A DNA stretch of 64,000 bases from Massilia aquatica (GTDB lineage Bacteria > Pseudomonadota > Gammaproteobacteria > Burkholderiales > Burkholderiaceae_D), in assembly GCF_011682045.1 (NCBI RefSeq), contig NZ_VVIW01000005.1:335079-399078 (forward strand). The letters run 5' to 3'. The position numbers and the translations under genes are program-made. How positions within the stretch are numbered: the stretch's first letter is position 1; each line of letters begins with the position of its first letter. This document shows positions 45,972 through 55,228 of this stretch, piece by piece. Under the pieces are notes generated by a model. That model was given only the letters and a program-made list of their open reading frames with translations. It was not told the DNA's origin and did not search any database.

Positions 45972-48827
45972 ATGATGCAAGACCAAACCGCGAACTCCTA
46001 TCTGTTCGGTGGTAACGCGCCGTACGTTGAAGAGCTGTACGAGGCTTATCTCGACAACCCAGGCTCGGTGCCAGACAACTGGCGCGCCTATTTCGACTCC
46101 ATGCAGAATGTCCCTGCGGTCGACGGCTCCAACAAACCCGACGTAGCCCACGCTTCCGTCATCGCCTCGTTCGCCGAGCGCGCCAAAGCAGGCCCGATCC
46201 GTGTCGTGACCGCGTCCACCGACGCCGAAATGGGACGCAAGCGCGTCGCCGTCACCCAGCTGATCGCCGCTTACCGCTATCTCGGTTCGCAGTGGGCCAA
46301 CCTGGACCCGCTGCAGCGCCAGGAACGTCCGATGATTCCGGAACTCGATCCGGCGTTCTACGGTTTCACCGATGCCGACATGGACATCGTCTTCAACATC
46401 AGCAATACCTACTTCGGCCCTGAAACCGCATCCCTGCGCGACCTGCTGAACTTCCTGCGCGATACCTACTGCCGTTCGATCGGCGCCGAATTCATGTACA
46501 TCGGCGATCCGGCGGAAAAGCGCTGGCTGCAGGAGAAACTCGAAGCGATCCGCTCGACCCCGAACTTCACGGCCGAGAAAAAAGCCCACATCCTCGAGCG
46601 CCTCACCGCCGCCGAAGGCCTGGAGCGCTACCTGCACACCAAATACGTCGGCGCCAAGCGCTTCTCGCTGGAGGGCTCCGAGTCCTTCATCGCCTCGATC
46701 GACGAAACCATCCAGCGCGCCGGTGAAAAAGGCGTGCAGGAGATCGTCATCGGCATGGCCCACCGCGGCCGCCTGAACGTGCTGGTCAACACCCTGGGCA
46801 AGTCGCCGCAGGAACTGTTCGAAGAATTCGAAGGCAAGCACGGCGACGACCTGCCATCGGGCGACGTCAAGTACCACCAGGGTTTTTCGAGCGATATCTC
46901 GACCGCCGGCGGTCCGGTTCACCTGTCGCTGGCCTTTAATCCATCCCACCTCGAGATCGTCAACCCGGTCGTCGAAGGTTCGGTCAAGGCGCGCATGGAG
47001 CGTCGCGGCGACAAGGATGGCGCGCAAGTGCTGCCGATCCTGGTCCACGGCGACGCCGCATTCGCCGGCCAGGGCGTGGTCATGGAAACGCTGAACCTTG
47101 CGCAGACCCGCGGCTACGGCACGGGCGGCACGGTGCACATCGTGATCAACAACCAGATCGGTTTCACCACGTCCGACCCGCGCGACGCGCGTTCGACCCT
47201 GTACTGCTCGGACGTCGTCAAGATGATCGAAGCGCCGGTCCTGCACGTGAACGGCGACGACCCTGAAGCGGTCGTGCTGGCGACCCAAATCGCGCTCGAC
47301 TACCGCGTCCAGTTCAAGAAAGATGTCGTGGTCGACATCATCTGCTACCGTAAGCTCGGTCACAATGAACAAGACACGCCGGCGCTGACCCAGCCGCTGA
47401 TGTACAAGAAAATCGGCCAGCATCCGGGCACCCGCAAGCTGTACGCGGACAAGCTGATCGCCCAGGGCACCCTGGCGGCCGACGGCGGCGACAAGATGGT
47501 CTCCGCTTACCGCGACGCCATGGACGCCGGCAAGCACACGATCGACCCGGTCATCTCGAACTTCAAGAACAAGTACGCGGTCGATTGGCTGCCGTTCCTG
47601 AACCGCAAATGGACCGACAGTGCCGACACCGCCGTGCCGATGACGGAACTGAAACGCCTGGCAACCCGCATCACCACCCTGCCGGAAAACTTCAAGGTCC
47701 ACTCGCTGGTCGAAAAAGTGCTGGCCGACCGCGCCACCATGGGCCGTGGTGAACTGAACCTGGACTGGGGCATGGGCGAGCATCTCGCGTACGCTTCGCT
47801 GGTGTCGTCCGGCTACGCCATCCGCCTGTCGGGCCAGGATGCCGGCCGCGGTACCTTTACCCACCGCCACGCCGTGCTGCACGACCAGAACCGCGAGCGT
47901 TGGGATGCGGGCACCTACGTCCCGCTGTGCAATGTGTCGGAAGGCCAGGCGCCGTTCGTCGTGATCGACTCGGTACTGTCGGAAGAAGCCGTACTGGCCT
48001 TCGAATACGGCTACTCGACCGCCGAACCGAACACCTTGACCATCTGGGAAGCCCAGTTCGGCGACTTCGCCAACGGCGCCCAGGTCGTGATCGACCAGTT
48101 TATCGCGTCCGGCGAAGTCAAATGGGGCCGCGCGTCGGGTCTCGTGATGATGCTGCCGCACGGTTACGAAGGCCAGGGTCCGGAGCACTCGTCGGCGCGT
48201 CCTGAACGCTTCCTGCAACTGTGCGCGGACAACAACATGCAAGTCGTGCAGCCGACCACCGGCTCACAGATCTTCCACCTGTTGCGCCGCCAGATGGTGC
48301 GCCAGTTCAGGAAGCCTTTGGTCATCCTGACGCCGAAGTCGCTGCTGCGTAACAAGGACGCCAGCTCGCCTTTGAGCGAACTGGCCAAGGGCATGTTCCA
48401 CACCGTGATCGGTGAAGTCGACGAAAAAATCGACGCCAAGAAGGTCAAGCGCGTGATCGCCTGCTCGGGCAAGGTCTACTACGACCTGGTCAACAGCCGC
48501 AAGACGCGCGGCCAGACCGACACCGCCATCATCCGTGTCGAACAACTGTATCCGTTCCCGCACAAGTCGTTCGCGGCTGAACTGAAAAAGTTCCCGAACG
48601 CGACCGAAGTGGTGTGGACCCAGGATGAGCCGCAGAATCAGGGACCATGGTTCCAGATCCAGCACAACATCTTCGAGAGCCTCGAATCGGGCCAGCGCCT
48701 GGCGTATGCGGGCCGTCCGGCTTCGGCATCGCCTGCCGTCGGTTACGGCGACAAGCACAATGCGCAGCAGAAGGAATTGCTGGAAACGGCATTCTCGAAG
48801 CTCAAGGGTTTCATCCTGACCAAATAA
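45972..48827 (+). CDS. sucA: 2-oxoglutarate dehydrogenase E1 component
   Basis: A 951-residue thiamine-diphosphate enzyme; the ATG at 45972 follows AAAGGTGAG and gives the family length, whereas the extension to 45780 is non-coding. N-terminal E2-binding motif SYLFGGNAPYVEELYEAYLD; HRGRLNVLVNTLGKSPQELF and the ThDP site HGDAAFAGQGVVMETLNLAQ and NNQIGFTTSDPRDARST; GHNEQDTPALTQPLMY; the C-terminal half has SGQDAGRGTFTHRHAVLHDQ and LPHGYEGQGPEHSSARPERF. It decarboxylates 2-oxoglutarate to succinyl groups for SucB. Confidence 0.98.
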   Translation: MMQDQTANSYLFGGNAPYVEELYEAYLDNPGSVPDNWRAYFDSMQNVPAVDGSNKPDVAHASVIASFAERAKAGPIRVVTASTDAEMGRKRVAVTQLIAAYRYLGSQWANLDPLQRQERPMIPELDPAFYGFTDADMDIVFNISNTYFGPETASLRDLLNFLRDTYCRSIGAEFMYIGDPAEKRWLQEKLEAIRSTPNFTAEKKAHILERLTAAEGLERYLHTKYVGAKRFSLEGSESFIASIDETIQRAGEKGVQEIVIGMAHRGRLNVLVNTLGKSPQELFEEFEGKHGDDLPSGDVKYHQGFSSDISTAGGPVHLSLAFNPSHLEIVNPVVEGSVKARMERRGDKDGAQVLPILVHGDAAFAGQGVVMETLNLAQTRGYGTGGTVHIVINNQIGFTTSDPRDARSTLYCSDVVKMIEAPVLHVNGDDPEAVVLATQIALDYRVQFKKDVVVDIICYRKLGHNEQDTPALTQPLMYKKIGQHPGTRKLYADKLIAQGTLAADGGDKMVSAYRDAMDAGKHTIDPVISNFKNKYAVDWLPFLNRKWTDSADTAVPMTELKRLATRITTLPENFKVHSLVEKVLADRATMGRGELNLDWGMGEHLAYASLVSSGYAIRLSGQDAGRGTFTHRHAVLHDQNRERWDAGTYVPLCNVSEGQAPFVVIDSVLSEEAVLAFEYGYSTAEPNTLTIWEAQFGDFANGAQVVIDQFIASGEVKWGRASGLVMMLPHGYEGQGPEHSSARPERFLQLCADNNMQVVQPTTGSQIFHLLRRQMVRQFRKPLVILTPKSLLRNKDASSPLSELAKGMFHTVIGEVDEKIDAKKVKRVIACSGKVYYDLVNSRKTRGQTDTAIIRVEQLYPFPHKSFAAELKKFPNATEVVWTQDEPQNQGPWFQIQHNIFESLESGQRLAYAGRPASASPAVGYGDKHNAQQKELLETAFSKLKGFILTK

Positions 48828-48834
48828 TCACCAC

Positions 48835-48863
48835 GCCGCGCCGGGTCGATCGCCCGGTGCGGC
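48835..48863 (+). other. Intercistronic hairpin sucA-sucB
   Basis: An 11-base stem GCCGCGCCGGG/CCCGGTGCGGC with one G-U pair in RNA and a seven-base loop, no T-run. It lies 8 bases after the sucA stop and 30 before sucB. Confidence 0.6.
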
Positions 48864-48892
48864 GCTGCTAAAAACAATACACGGAGTTTTAC

Positions 48893-50179
48893 ATGGCACA
48901 AATTGAAGTCAAAGTCCCAGTTCTGTCGGAATCGGTAGCGGAAGCGACCCTGCTGTCGTGGCACAAAAAAGTCGGCGAGCCAGTTGCGCGCGACGAAAAC
49001 ATGATCGACATCGAGACCGACAAGGTCGTCCTCGAACTGCCTGCGCCGAACGCCGGCATCATCACCCAGATTCTCAAGGCCGACGGCGCCACCGTCGTCG
49101 CCGGCGAAGTCATCGCCATCATCGACACCGAAGCGCCGGCGCAAGTGAGCCCGCTGCAGATCTCCAGCGCGCCGGTGCAGACCGCGCCTGCCGCCGCCGA
49201 TCCGGTTGCCGCAGCGATCAGCGCGATCGCCTCGAAATCGAACGTCGCCATGCCCGCCGCCGCCAAGCTGCTGGCCGATAATAACCTGACCACCTCCGAC
49301 GTGGCCGGCAGCGGCCGCGATGGCCGCGTGACCAAGGGCGACGTCCTGGGCGCGCTGGGTTCTGCAACCCAGCCGGGCGGCGTCAAGCCTGCCGCACCAG
49401 CGCCACTGGCAGCGCCTGCCGCGCCGGTAAAAGCACCGCTGCAGCAGATCGCCGCACCGGCCGCCGCCAACCTGGGCGACCGTCCGGAAGAGCGCGTGCC
49501 GATGAGCCGCCTGCGCGCCCGCATCGCCGAGCGCCTGGTCATGTCGCAGTCGACCAACGCCATCCTGACCACGTTCAATGAAGTAAACATGCAGCCGGTG
49601 ATCGACCTGCGCAACAAGTACAAGGACAAGTTCGAGAAAGAGCACGGCGTCAAGCTGGGCTTCATGTCCTTCTTCGTCAAGGCCGCCGTCGCCGCGCTGA
49701 AGAAGTACCCGATCATCAATGCGTCGGTCGACGGTAACGACATCGTCTACCACGGCTACTTCGATATCGGCATCGCGGTCGGTTCGCCACGCGGCCTGGT
49801 GGTGCCGATCCTGCGCAACGCCGACCAGATGTCGATCGCCGAAATCGAGAAGAAGATCGGTGAATTCGGCCAGAAAGCCAAGGAAGGCAAGCTGACCCTG
49901 GACGACCTGACCGGCGGCACCTTCTCGATCTCGAACGGCGGCACCTTCGGCTCCATGCTGTCGACCCCGATCATCAACCCGCCGCAGTCGGCCATCCTGG
50001 GCGTGCACGCGACCAAGGACCGCGCCGTCGTCGAAAACGGCGTTGTCGTGGTGCGTCCGATGAACTACCTGGCGATGTCGTACGATCACCGCATCATCGA
50101 CGGCCGCGAAGCCGTCCTGGGCCTGGTGACGATGAAGGAAACGCTGGAAGATCCGGCGCGCCTGCTGCTGGACCTGTAA
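48893..50179 (+). CDS. sucB: Dihydrolipoyl succinyltransferase (2-oxoglutarate dehydrogenase E2)
   Basis: A 428-residue E2. Lipoyl domain at residues 1-77 with the modified lysine in [14 protein letters not shown]; an alanine/proline linker; peripheral-subunit-binding domain around 110-150 ([34 protein letters not shown]); catalytic domain with [54 protein letters not shown] and the active-site [15 protein letters not shown] with histidine and aspartate. It transfers the succinyl group to CoA. The lipoamide is reoxidised by the LpdA encoded 400 bases downstream. Confidence 0.98.
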   Translation: MAQIEVKVPVLSESVAEATLLSWHKKVGEPVARDENMIDIETDKVVLELPAPNAGIITQILKADGATVVAGEVIAIIDTEAPAQVSPLQISSAPVQTAPAAADPVAAAISAIASKSNVAMPAAAKLLADNNLTTSDVAGSGRDGRVTKGDVLGALGSATQPGGVKPAAPAPLAAPAAPVKAPLQQIAAPAAANLGDRPEERVPMSRLRARIAERLVMSQSTNAILTTFNEVNMQPVIDLRNKYKDKFEKEHGVKLGFMSFFVKAAVAALKKYPIINASVDGNDIVYHGYFDIGIAVGSPRGLVVPILRNADQMSIAEIEKKIGEFGQKAKEGKLTLDDLTGGTFSISNGGTFGSMLSTPIINPPQSAILGVHATKDRAVVENGVVVVRPMNYLAMSYDHRIIDGREAVLGLVTMKETLEDPARLLLDL

Positions 50180-50182
50180 CAA

Positions 50183-50215
50183 CGAAGCGCGCGCTTGCTT
50201 GCAGCGCGTGCTTCG
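50183..50215 (+). other. Intercistronic hairpin after sucB
   Basis: A 13-base stem CGAAGCGCGCGCT/AGCGCGTGCTTCG with one G-U pair and a seven-base loop, starting 3 bases after the sucB stop. There is no T-run, so partial attenuation or 3' protection is likelier than full termination. Confidence 0.65.
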
Positions 50216-50240
50216 CCGGTTGTTTTGGATGGGTGGATCA

Positions 50241-50576
50241 TTGAATATCTCCGACGAAATCAAGCGTTTGCACGAACTGCATCAAGCCGGCGCGCTCTCC
50301 GACGCCGAATTTTCACAGGCCAAGGCGCGCGTGCTGGCCGAACAAGAGCGGGCCAGCCTTGGCCCCGGTCCCGGCAACGGTGACCTGGCCAGCGAGTTTT
50401 CGCGGCTGCGCCGCACGCGCGGCGACCGCTGGATCTCGGGCGTGTGCGGCGGCCTGGCCAGGGTGTCGGGCATGGATGCATGGGTATGGCGGCTGGTGTT
50501 TACCGTCTTTACCCTGTACTTCCTGCTTGGCCTGCTGATCTACCTGCTGATGTGGGTATTCGTACCAGAAGAATAA
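50241..50576 (+). CDS. PspC-domain protein with SHOCT-like N-terminus, inserted between sucB and lpdA
   Basis: About 111 residues from the TTG at 50241 (GGTGG upstream). Residues 3-32 resemble a SHOCT module ([31 protein letters not shown]). The C-terminal half is a PspC domain: [20 protein letters not shown] and [31 protein letters not shown], one or two membrane helices. PspC proteins sense or bind at the inner membrane under envelope stress. Why it lies in the 2-oxoglutarate dehydrogenase operon, 16 bases before lpdA, is not clear. Confidence 0.82.
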   Translation: MNISDEIKRLHELHQAGALSDAEFSQAKARVLAEQERASLGPGPGNGDLASEFSRLRRTRGDRWISGVCGGLARVSGMDAWVWRLVFTVFTLYFLLGLLIYLLMWVFVPEE

Positions 50577-50592
50577 ATCAAGGGAATCAATA

Positions 50593-52026
50593 ATGAGTGA
50601 CGCAAAACAATTCGACGTGGTTGTCATCGGCGCCGGTCCTGGCGGCTATATCGCCGCCATCCGCGCGGCGCAACTGGGTTTCAAGGTTGCCTGTATCGAT
50701 GAATGGTCCAACGCCAAGGGCGGCCCGGCACCGGGCGGCACCTGCACCAACGTCGGCTGCATTCCATCGAAGGCGCTGCTGCAATCGTCCGAGCACTTCG
50801 AGCACGCCGGCCATGCGTTCGCCGAGCACGGCATCGATGTCGCCGGCCTGGCGCTGAACCTGCCGCAGATGTTGAAGCGCAAGGACACCGTCGTCAAACA
50901 GAACAACGACGGCATCCTGTTCCTGTTCAAGAAAAACAAGATCGCCTTCTTCCACGGCCGTGGCGCGTTTTCTAGCGCTGCCGAAGGGCTTTACCAGGTC
51001 AGCGTCACCGGCGCCGCGCCGGAAACGCTCTCCGCCAAGCATGTCATCATCGCCACCGGTTCCAACGCGCGTGAACTGCCGGGCGCACCGTTCGACGAAA
51101 AACTGATCCTGTCGAACACCGGCGCACTGACCATCGACGCCGTGCCGGAAACCCTGGGCGTGATCGGCGCCGGCGTGATCGGCCTGGAAATGGGCAGCGT
51201 CTGGCGCCGCCTGGGCGCCAAGGTCACCGTGCTGGAAGGCCTGCCAACGTTCCTCGGCGCGGTCGACGAGCAGATCGCGAAAGAAGCGCACAAGCTGTTC
51301 ACCAAGCAGGGCCTGGCGATCAACCTCGGTGTGAAGATCAGCAAAGTCACGGCCGGCGAGAACAAGGTCACCGTGGACTACGCCAACGCCGCCGGCGAAG
51401 CGCAGAGCGCCGTGTTCGACAAGCTGATCATCTCGATCGGGCGCGTGCCGAACACCATCGGCCTGGGTGCCGACGCGGTTGGCCTCAAGCTGGACGAGCG
51501 CGGCTTCATCGCCGTGGACGACGACTGCAAGACCAACCTGCCGAACGTGTGGGCGGTGGGCGACGTGGTGCGCGGCCCGATGCTGGCGCACAAAGCCGAA
51601 GAAGAAGGCGTTGCCGTGGCCGAGCGGATCGCCGGCCAGCATGGCCACACCAACTTCAACACGATTCCGTGGGTGATCTACACCTCGCCGGAAATCGCCT
51701 GGGTTGGCCAGACCGAGCAGCAGCTCAAAGCAGCCGGCGTGGCCTACAAGGCGGGCACCTTCCCGTTCATGGCCAACGGCCGTGCGCGCGCGCTGGGCGA
51801 CACCTCGGGCATGGTCAAGTTTTTGGCCGATGCCACCACCGATGAAATCCTCGGCGTGCACATCGTCGGCCCGATGGCCTCCGAACTGATTTCGGAAGCG
51901 GTCGTCGCGATGGAATTCCGCGCCTCGGCGGAAGACATTGCCCGCATCTGCCACGCGCACCCGTCGCTGTCCGAAGCGACCAAGGAAGCCGCGCTGGCCG
52001 TCGACAAGCGTACCTTGAACTTCTAA
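50593..52026 (+). CDS. lpdA: Dihydrolipoyl dehydrogenase (E3)
   Basis: A 477-residue flavoenzyme. FAD motif [20 protein letters not shown] (residues 8-27); redox disulfide [20 protein letters not shown]; the NAD-binding fold [20 protein letters not shown] near 180; [21 protein letters not shown]-terminal catalytic [17 protein letters not shown] with the histidine-glutamate pair. It reoxidises the SucB lipoyl groups. It is the last core gene of the operon, 16 bases after the PspC gene and followed by a hairpin. Confidence 0.98.
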   Translation: MSDAKQFDVVVIGAGPGGYIAAIRAAQLGFKVACIDEWSNAKGGPAPGGTCTNVGCIPSKALLQSSEHFEHAGHAFAEHGIDVAGLALNLPQMLKRKDTVVKQNNDGILFLFKKNKIAFFHGRGAFSSAAEGLYQVSVTGAAPETLSAKHVIIATGSNARELPGAPFDEKLILSNTGALTIDAVPETLGVIGAGVIGLEMGSVWRRLGAKVTVLEGLPTFLGAVDEQIAKEAHKLFTKQGLAINLGVKISKVTAGENKVTVDYANAAGEAQSAVFDKLIISIGRVPNTIGLGADAVGLKLDERGFIAVDDDCKTNLPNVWAVGDVVRGPMLAHKAEEEGVAVAERIAGQHGHTNFNTIPWVIYTSPEIAWVGQTEQQLKAAGVAYKAGTFPFMANGRARALGDTSGMVKFLADATTDEILGVHIVGPMASELISEAVVAMEFRASAEDIARICHAHPSLSEATKEAALAVDKRTLNF

Positions 52027-52043
52027 GTAAGTACCCCGCCGCC

Positions 52044-52066
52044 GCGCCGATGGATGCCATCGGCGC
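52044..52066 (+). terminator. Hairpin after lpdA, probable terminator
   Basis: Perfect 10-base stem GCGCCGATGG/CCATCGGCGC with a three-base loop, 18 bases after the lpdA stop, followed by GCCCGGCTTTCTG. The T-run is weak, so termination may be partial, leaving some read-through to zapE. Confidence 0.55.
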
Positions 52067-52093
52067 GCCCGGCTTTCTGTATTGCCTCCCCAG

Positions 52094-53191
52094 ATGAATG
52101 TCCAAGAGTTCTACCAGCACGCCTTATCCCAACGCGGCTTTACCTCGGACGAGGCGCAGCAACGCGCGGTCGACCGCCTGCAGCGCGCCTACGAGGAGTG
52201 GGTCGAATTCCGCTCGCAGCGCTCGTCCACCTTCAAGCGCCTGATCAACCGCCCGGACGTGCCGCGCGGGGTCTACCTGTGGGGCGGGGTAGGGCGCGGC
52301 AAGTCGTTTTTGATGGACAGTTTTTACTCGGTGGTGCCGGTGGTGCGCAAGACGCGCCTGCACTTCCACGAATTCATGCGCGGCGTGCACCGCGAGCTCG
52401 ATGAGCTCAAGGGCGTGGCCGATCCGCTCGACGAAGTCGCGCGCCGCATCGCCAAAAAATACCGCCTGATCTGCTTCGACGAATTCCATGTGTCGGATAT
52501 CGCCGACGCCATGATCCTGTATAACCTGCTGACGGCGCTGTTCAACAATGGCGTGTCGTTCATCATGACGTCGAACTACGATCCCGACCTGCTGTACCCG
52601 GACGGCCTGCACCGCGACCGCATGCTGCCGACCATCGCCCTGCTCAAGGACAAGCTCGACGTCTTGAACGTCGACGCCGGCATCGATTACCGCAAGCGCG
52701 CGCTGGAGCAGGTCGAGAGCTACTACACGCCCCTGAACGCCGCCTCCGACGCAGCGCTGCGCAGCGCCTACGCGCGCATCGCCGAGACGGCCGACGAAGA
52801 CCCGCGCATCCGCATCGAAGAGCGCGAGATCCGCGCGCTGCGCCATGCCGGCGGCATCATCTGGTTCGACTTTGCGACCCTGTGCGGCGGGCCGCGCTCG
52901 CAGAACGATTACCTGGAAATCGCCAGCCGCTTCCACACCGTGGTGCTGTCCGGGATACCGGCCATGTCGGCGGCGCAGTCGTCCGAGGCGCGCCGGTTTA
53001 CCTGGCTGATCGACGTCTTCTACGACCACAAGGTTAAACTGCTGATGTCGGCCGCCGTGGCGCCGGAAGAGCTGTACACGCAAGGGACGCTGTCGAACGA
53101 GTTTCACCGCACCGTCTCGCGTATTATTGAAATGCAGTCGCGTGAATACATGGATGCGGAGCGGCGCGGCGCGGCCGAGTCGCTTTCCTGA
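52094..53191 (+). CDS. zapE: Cell division ATPase ZapE (AFG1 family)
   Basis: A 365-residue AFG1-like AAA ATPase. The N-terminus has MNVQEFYQHALSQRGF; Walker A GVYLWGGVGRGKSFLMDSFY (residues 61-80); FHEFMRGVHRELDEL; Walker B YRLICFDEFHVSDIADAMIL; sensor I FIMTSNYDPDLLYPDGLHRD; RFTWLIDVFYDHKVKLLMSA near the end. ZapE interacts with FtsZ at the division site in E. coli. ATG at 52094 is chosen over an in-frame codon at 52082 because of its position after the family-typical N-terminus. Its downstream neighbour is a lipoprotein gene 32 bases away. Confidence 0.93.
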   Translation: MNVQEFYQHALSQRGFTSDEAQQRAVDRLQRAYEEWVEFRSQRSSTFKRLINRPDVPRGVYLWGGVGRGKSFLMDSFYSVVPVVRKTRLHFHEFMRGVHRELDELKGVADPLDEVARRIAKKYRLICFDEFHVSDIADAMILYNLLTALFNNGVSFIMTSNYDPDLLYPDGLHRDRMLPTIALLKDKLDVLNVDAGIDYRKRALEQVESYYTPLNAASDAALRSAYARIAETADEDPRIRIEEREIRALRHAGGIIWFDFATLCGGPRSQNDYLEIASRFHTVVLSGIPAMSAAQSSEARRFTWLIDVFYDHKVKLLMSAAVAPEELYTQGTLSNEFHRTVSRIIEMQSREYMDAERRGAAESLS

Positions 53192-53223
53192 CCCTTCGCC
53201 GACCAGCCCACAGGACACTGAAC

Positions 53224-53925
53224 ATGAACAACCGATTTGCTTTTCCGATGATCCGGCTTGCCGCGCTGGCGCTGGCCGCCGGCCTGGCCGCCTGCACGCC
53301 CGGGCTGCAGCCGACCAGCATGGCGCCGCTGGTGCCCGCCACCGAGTCGCTGGAACAGGCCGCGCTCAAGCTCGACCAGGTACGCGCCCAGCGCGCCGCC
53401 ACCGAAGCGCGCTACGCCAACAGCGAAGTGACCTGCTACGAAAAATTCTTTGTCAACGACTGCCTCGATGAAGCGCGCGAATACCGGCGCGTGACCCTGG
53501 CCTACCTGAACGCGGTGGAAGACGAAGCCAAGCACTTCCAGCGCAAGGCTTCGGCCGACACGCGCGACGCGGCGGTGGCCGAATCGATCCGCGTGGCGGA
53601 AGCGGAAGAAGCGCGCCTGGCGGCCAATCCGGTGCCGGCGCCGGTGGCGGCGCCGCCGAAAGTGAAGAAACCATCGACCAGGCCGAGCCTGGAAGCGCGC
53701 CAGGCGGCGCAGGCGGCCAAGCTGGCCAACATCGCCGCCGCCGAGAAAGCGGCTGTGCCGGAACGGGCGGCCAACGCGGCGGCGTTCGAGCAGAAGCGCA
53801 TCGATTCGGAGAAGCGCCAGCGCAAGGTCGAAGAGAAGAAGGCGGCCAGCGCCAGGAAAGCGGAAAAGGCGGCGCAGGACGCCGCAGCGGCTGCGCAGAA
53901 GAAGGAAGCGAAAATTTCCAAATAA
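53224..53925 (+). CDS. Coiled-coil lipoprotein
   Basis: A 233-residue protein with a lipoprotein signal: IRLAALALAAGLAAC, lipobox LAAC, lipidated cysteine at about residue 24. The mature part is alpha-helical: LEQAALKLDQVRAQRAATEA, a cysteine pair in EVTCYEKFFVNDCLDEAREY, then a long lysine/alanine/glutamate-rich segment (residues 150-233) predicted to be an extended coiled coil. The role is unknown; TolA- or peptidoglycan-associated functions are possible because of the KA-rich helix. It follows zapE closely and converges with the PP2C gene. Confidence 0.7.
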   Translation: MNNRFAFPMIRLAALALAAGLAACTPGLQPTSMAPLVPATESLEQAALKLDQVRAQRAATEARYANSEVTCYEKFFVNDCLDEAREYRRVTLAYLNAVEDEAKHFQRKASADTRDAAVAESIRVAEAEEARLAANPVPAPVAAPPKVKKPSTRPSLEARQAAQAAKLANIAAAEKAAVPERAANAAAFEQKRIDSEKRQRKVEEKKAASARKAEKAAQDAAAAAQKKEAKISK

Positions 53926-53927
53926 CA

Positions 53928-53969
53928 CGTCGTTCCCGGCCTCGGCGGCCGCCTTGGCGGGGAACGACG
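53928..53969. terminator. Bidirectional hairpin between convergent genes
   Basis: Perfect 10-base arms CGTCGTTCCC (53928-53937) and GGGAACGACG (53960-53969) around a GC-rich loop, exactly between the converging lipoprotein and PP2C genes. It lacks a long T-run. Confidence 0.55.
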
Positions 53970-53971
53970 GG

Positions 53972-54778
53972 CTATACCGCCCTACGCATCCGTTCGACCG
54001 TGTAATTCGGCACTTCCTTGGGCGGCTTGACCAGCTTCACAATGGCCATGGTGCAGTTGCCACCCTTGCCCTGGGCCCGTTCCACCGCCTTGTTGATCAG
54101 CAGTTCCGACGCCTGGCGCGGGGTGTTCTTGCTGGTCGCGGCACCGAGTTCGGCATCCGTGAAGAAGTGCCACAGCCCGTCCGAGGCCAGCAGGAAGGTG
54201 TCGCCGGCAGCCAGGTTGTCGTGCTGGCCGACAGACACGAACGGCTCCTTGCGGCTGTTGCCGAGCACATTGACCAGCAGCTTGGAGTGGCGATGGTTCC
54301 TGGCCGCTTCCAGCGGCAGCTTGTCGGTGCCGACCAGGTGCTCGATGTAGGGCACGTCGCTGGTGCGCACCACGCATTCGGCGCGCACGAAGCGGTACAG
54401 GCGCGAATCGCCCACGTGCGCCCACACAGCCCGGCCTTTGGGGGTGATGATCAGCCCGACAAAGGTCGCATGCGGCTCGATTTTGCTGGTGACACCGTTG
54501 AGCTTAAGCACGGTATGGGTTTCGAGCACGATTTCGCGCAGCAAGTCCTGCAGGCGCTCGACGCTCGGGTCGTCGCCCGGCTTGAACAGGTCGAACTGCT
54601 GCTTGGCTGTCAGCAGCACCTGGTCCGAGGCGGTGGCGCCGCCGGAAACGCCGTCCGCCAGCACCGCCATCATGTAGCCGGGCGCGCGCGCCCCGGTGAA
54701 GAGGGCGGTGCGGTTGGTCTGTTCCGGCCGGTTACCGATGTGCTGCGCGGTGCCGGCTTCTATCTTGTATACGTTCAT
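53972..54778 (-). CDS. PP2C-family protein phosphatase
   Basis: About 268 residues from ATG 54778 (MNVYKIEAGTAQHIGNRPEQ); a longer frame to 54811 exists but is less like the family. Metal-binding motifs: NRPEQTNRTALF, MMAVLADGVSGGATASDQVL (the D-G aspartate), AVWAHVGDSRLYRFVRAECV, and DTFLLASDGLWHFFTDAELG, with GNCTMAIVKL near the end. It is a cytoplasmic serine/threonine phosphatase. No cognate kinase is in the window. Confidence 0.9.
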   Translation of the reverse strand: MNVYKIEAGTAQHIGNRPEQTNRTALFTGARAPGYMMAVLADGVSGGATASDQVLLTAKQQFDLFKPGDDPSVERLQDLLREIVLETHTVLKLNGVTSKIEPHATFVGLIITPKGRAVWAHVGDSRLYRFVRAECVVRTSDVPYIEHLVGTDKLPLEAARNHRHSKLLVNVLGNSRKEPFVSVGQHDNLAAGDTFLLASDGLWHFFTDAELGAATSKNTPRQASELLINKAVERAQGKGGNCTMAIVKLVKPPKEVPNYTVERMRRAV

Positions 54779-54999
54779 ATGCTTGGGGTAAAGTCCTGGC
54801 TGCGTTACCATACGGCTCTCTGGTTGCCGTATTCTATATTGTTGGCTGCAACGGCGCCGTAGATTAAACTATGCACTCAGTATGCTGCTTGTTGCAAGCA
54901 GTGACTATTTTCTGTGTGACAAAAATTGTTTCAGATTGTATGCGTTTTTCGCCCGCAGTTGATGAAATTTTTGAAATGAACTTGTCTGGAATGCCACAC

Positions 55000-55200
55000 A
55001 TGAACGATGACCAAACTATCCAGCGCCGCCTGATCGAACTCGATGTGGAACATCGCGACCTGGATGCGGTCATAGACATGTTGACCCTGGACGGGCACCA
55101 CGACCAGTTGCAGCTGCGCCGCCTTAAAAAGCGCAAATTGCAACTGAAAGACCATATTACCCTGTTGAAAATGCAATTAGTGCCCGATGTTCCGGCCTGA
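55000..55200 (+). CDS. YdcH-like DUF465 protein
   Basis: About 66 residues from ATG 55000 (GGA nine bases upstream; ATGs at 54991 and 54976 are alternatives). The DUF465 pattern is visible: IQRRLIELDVEHRDLDAVID, HHDQLQLRRLKKRKLQLKDH, ITLLKMQLVP, a helical hairpin. Such small coiled-coil proteins are common and of unknown function. A longer frame to 54871 is less likely since its N-terminus (hydrophobic, cysteine-rich) is not conserved in the family. Confidence 0.75.
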   Translation: MNDDQTIQRRLIELDVEHRDLDAVIDMLTLDGHHDQLQLRRLKKRKLQLKDHITLLKMQLVPDVPA

Positions 55201-55228
55201 TCCGTCTTCGCTTCTCTGAAATGCCACT

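Noticed and set aside
45930..48242. A 770-codon minus-strand frame over sucA
   Set aside because: Antisense shadow of sucA; composition bias only.
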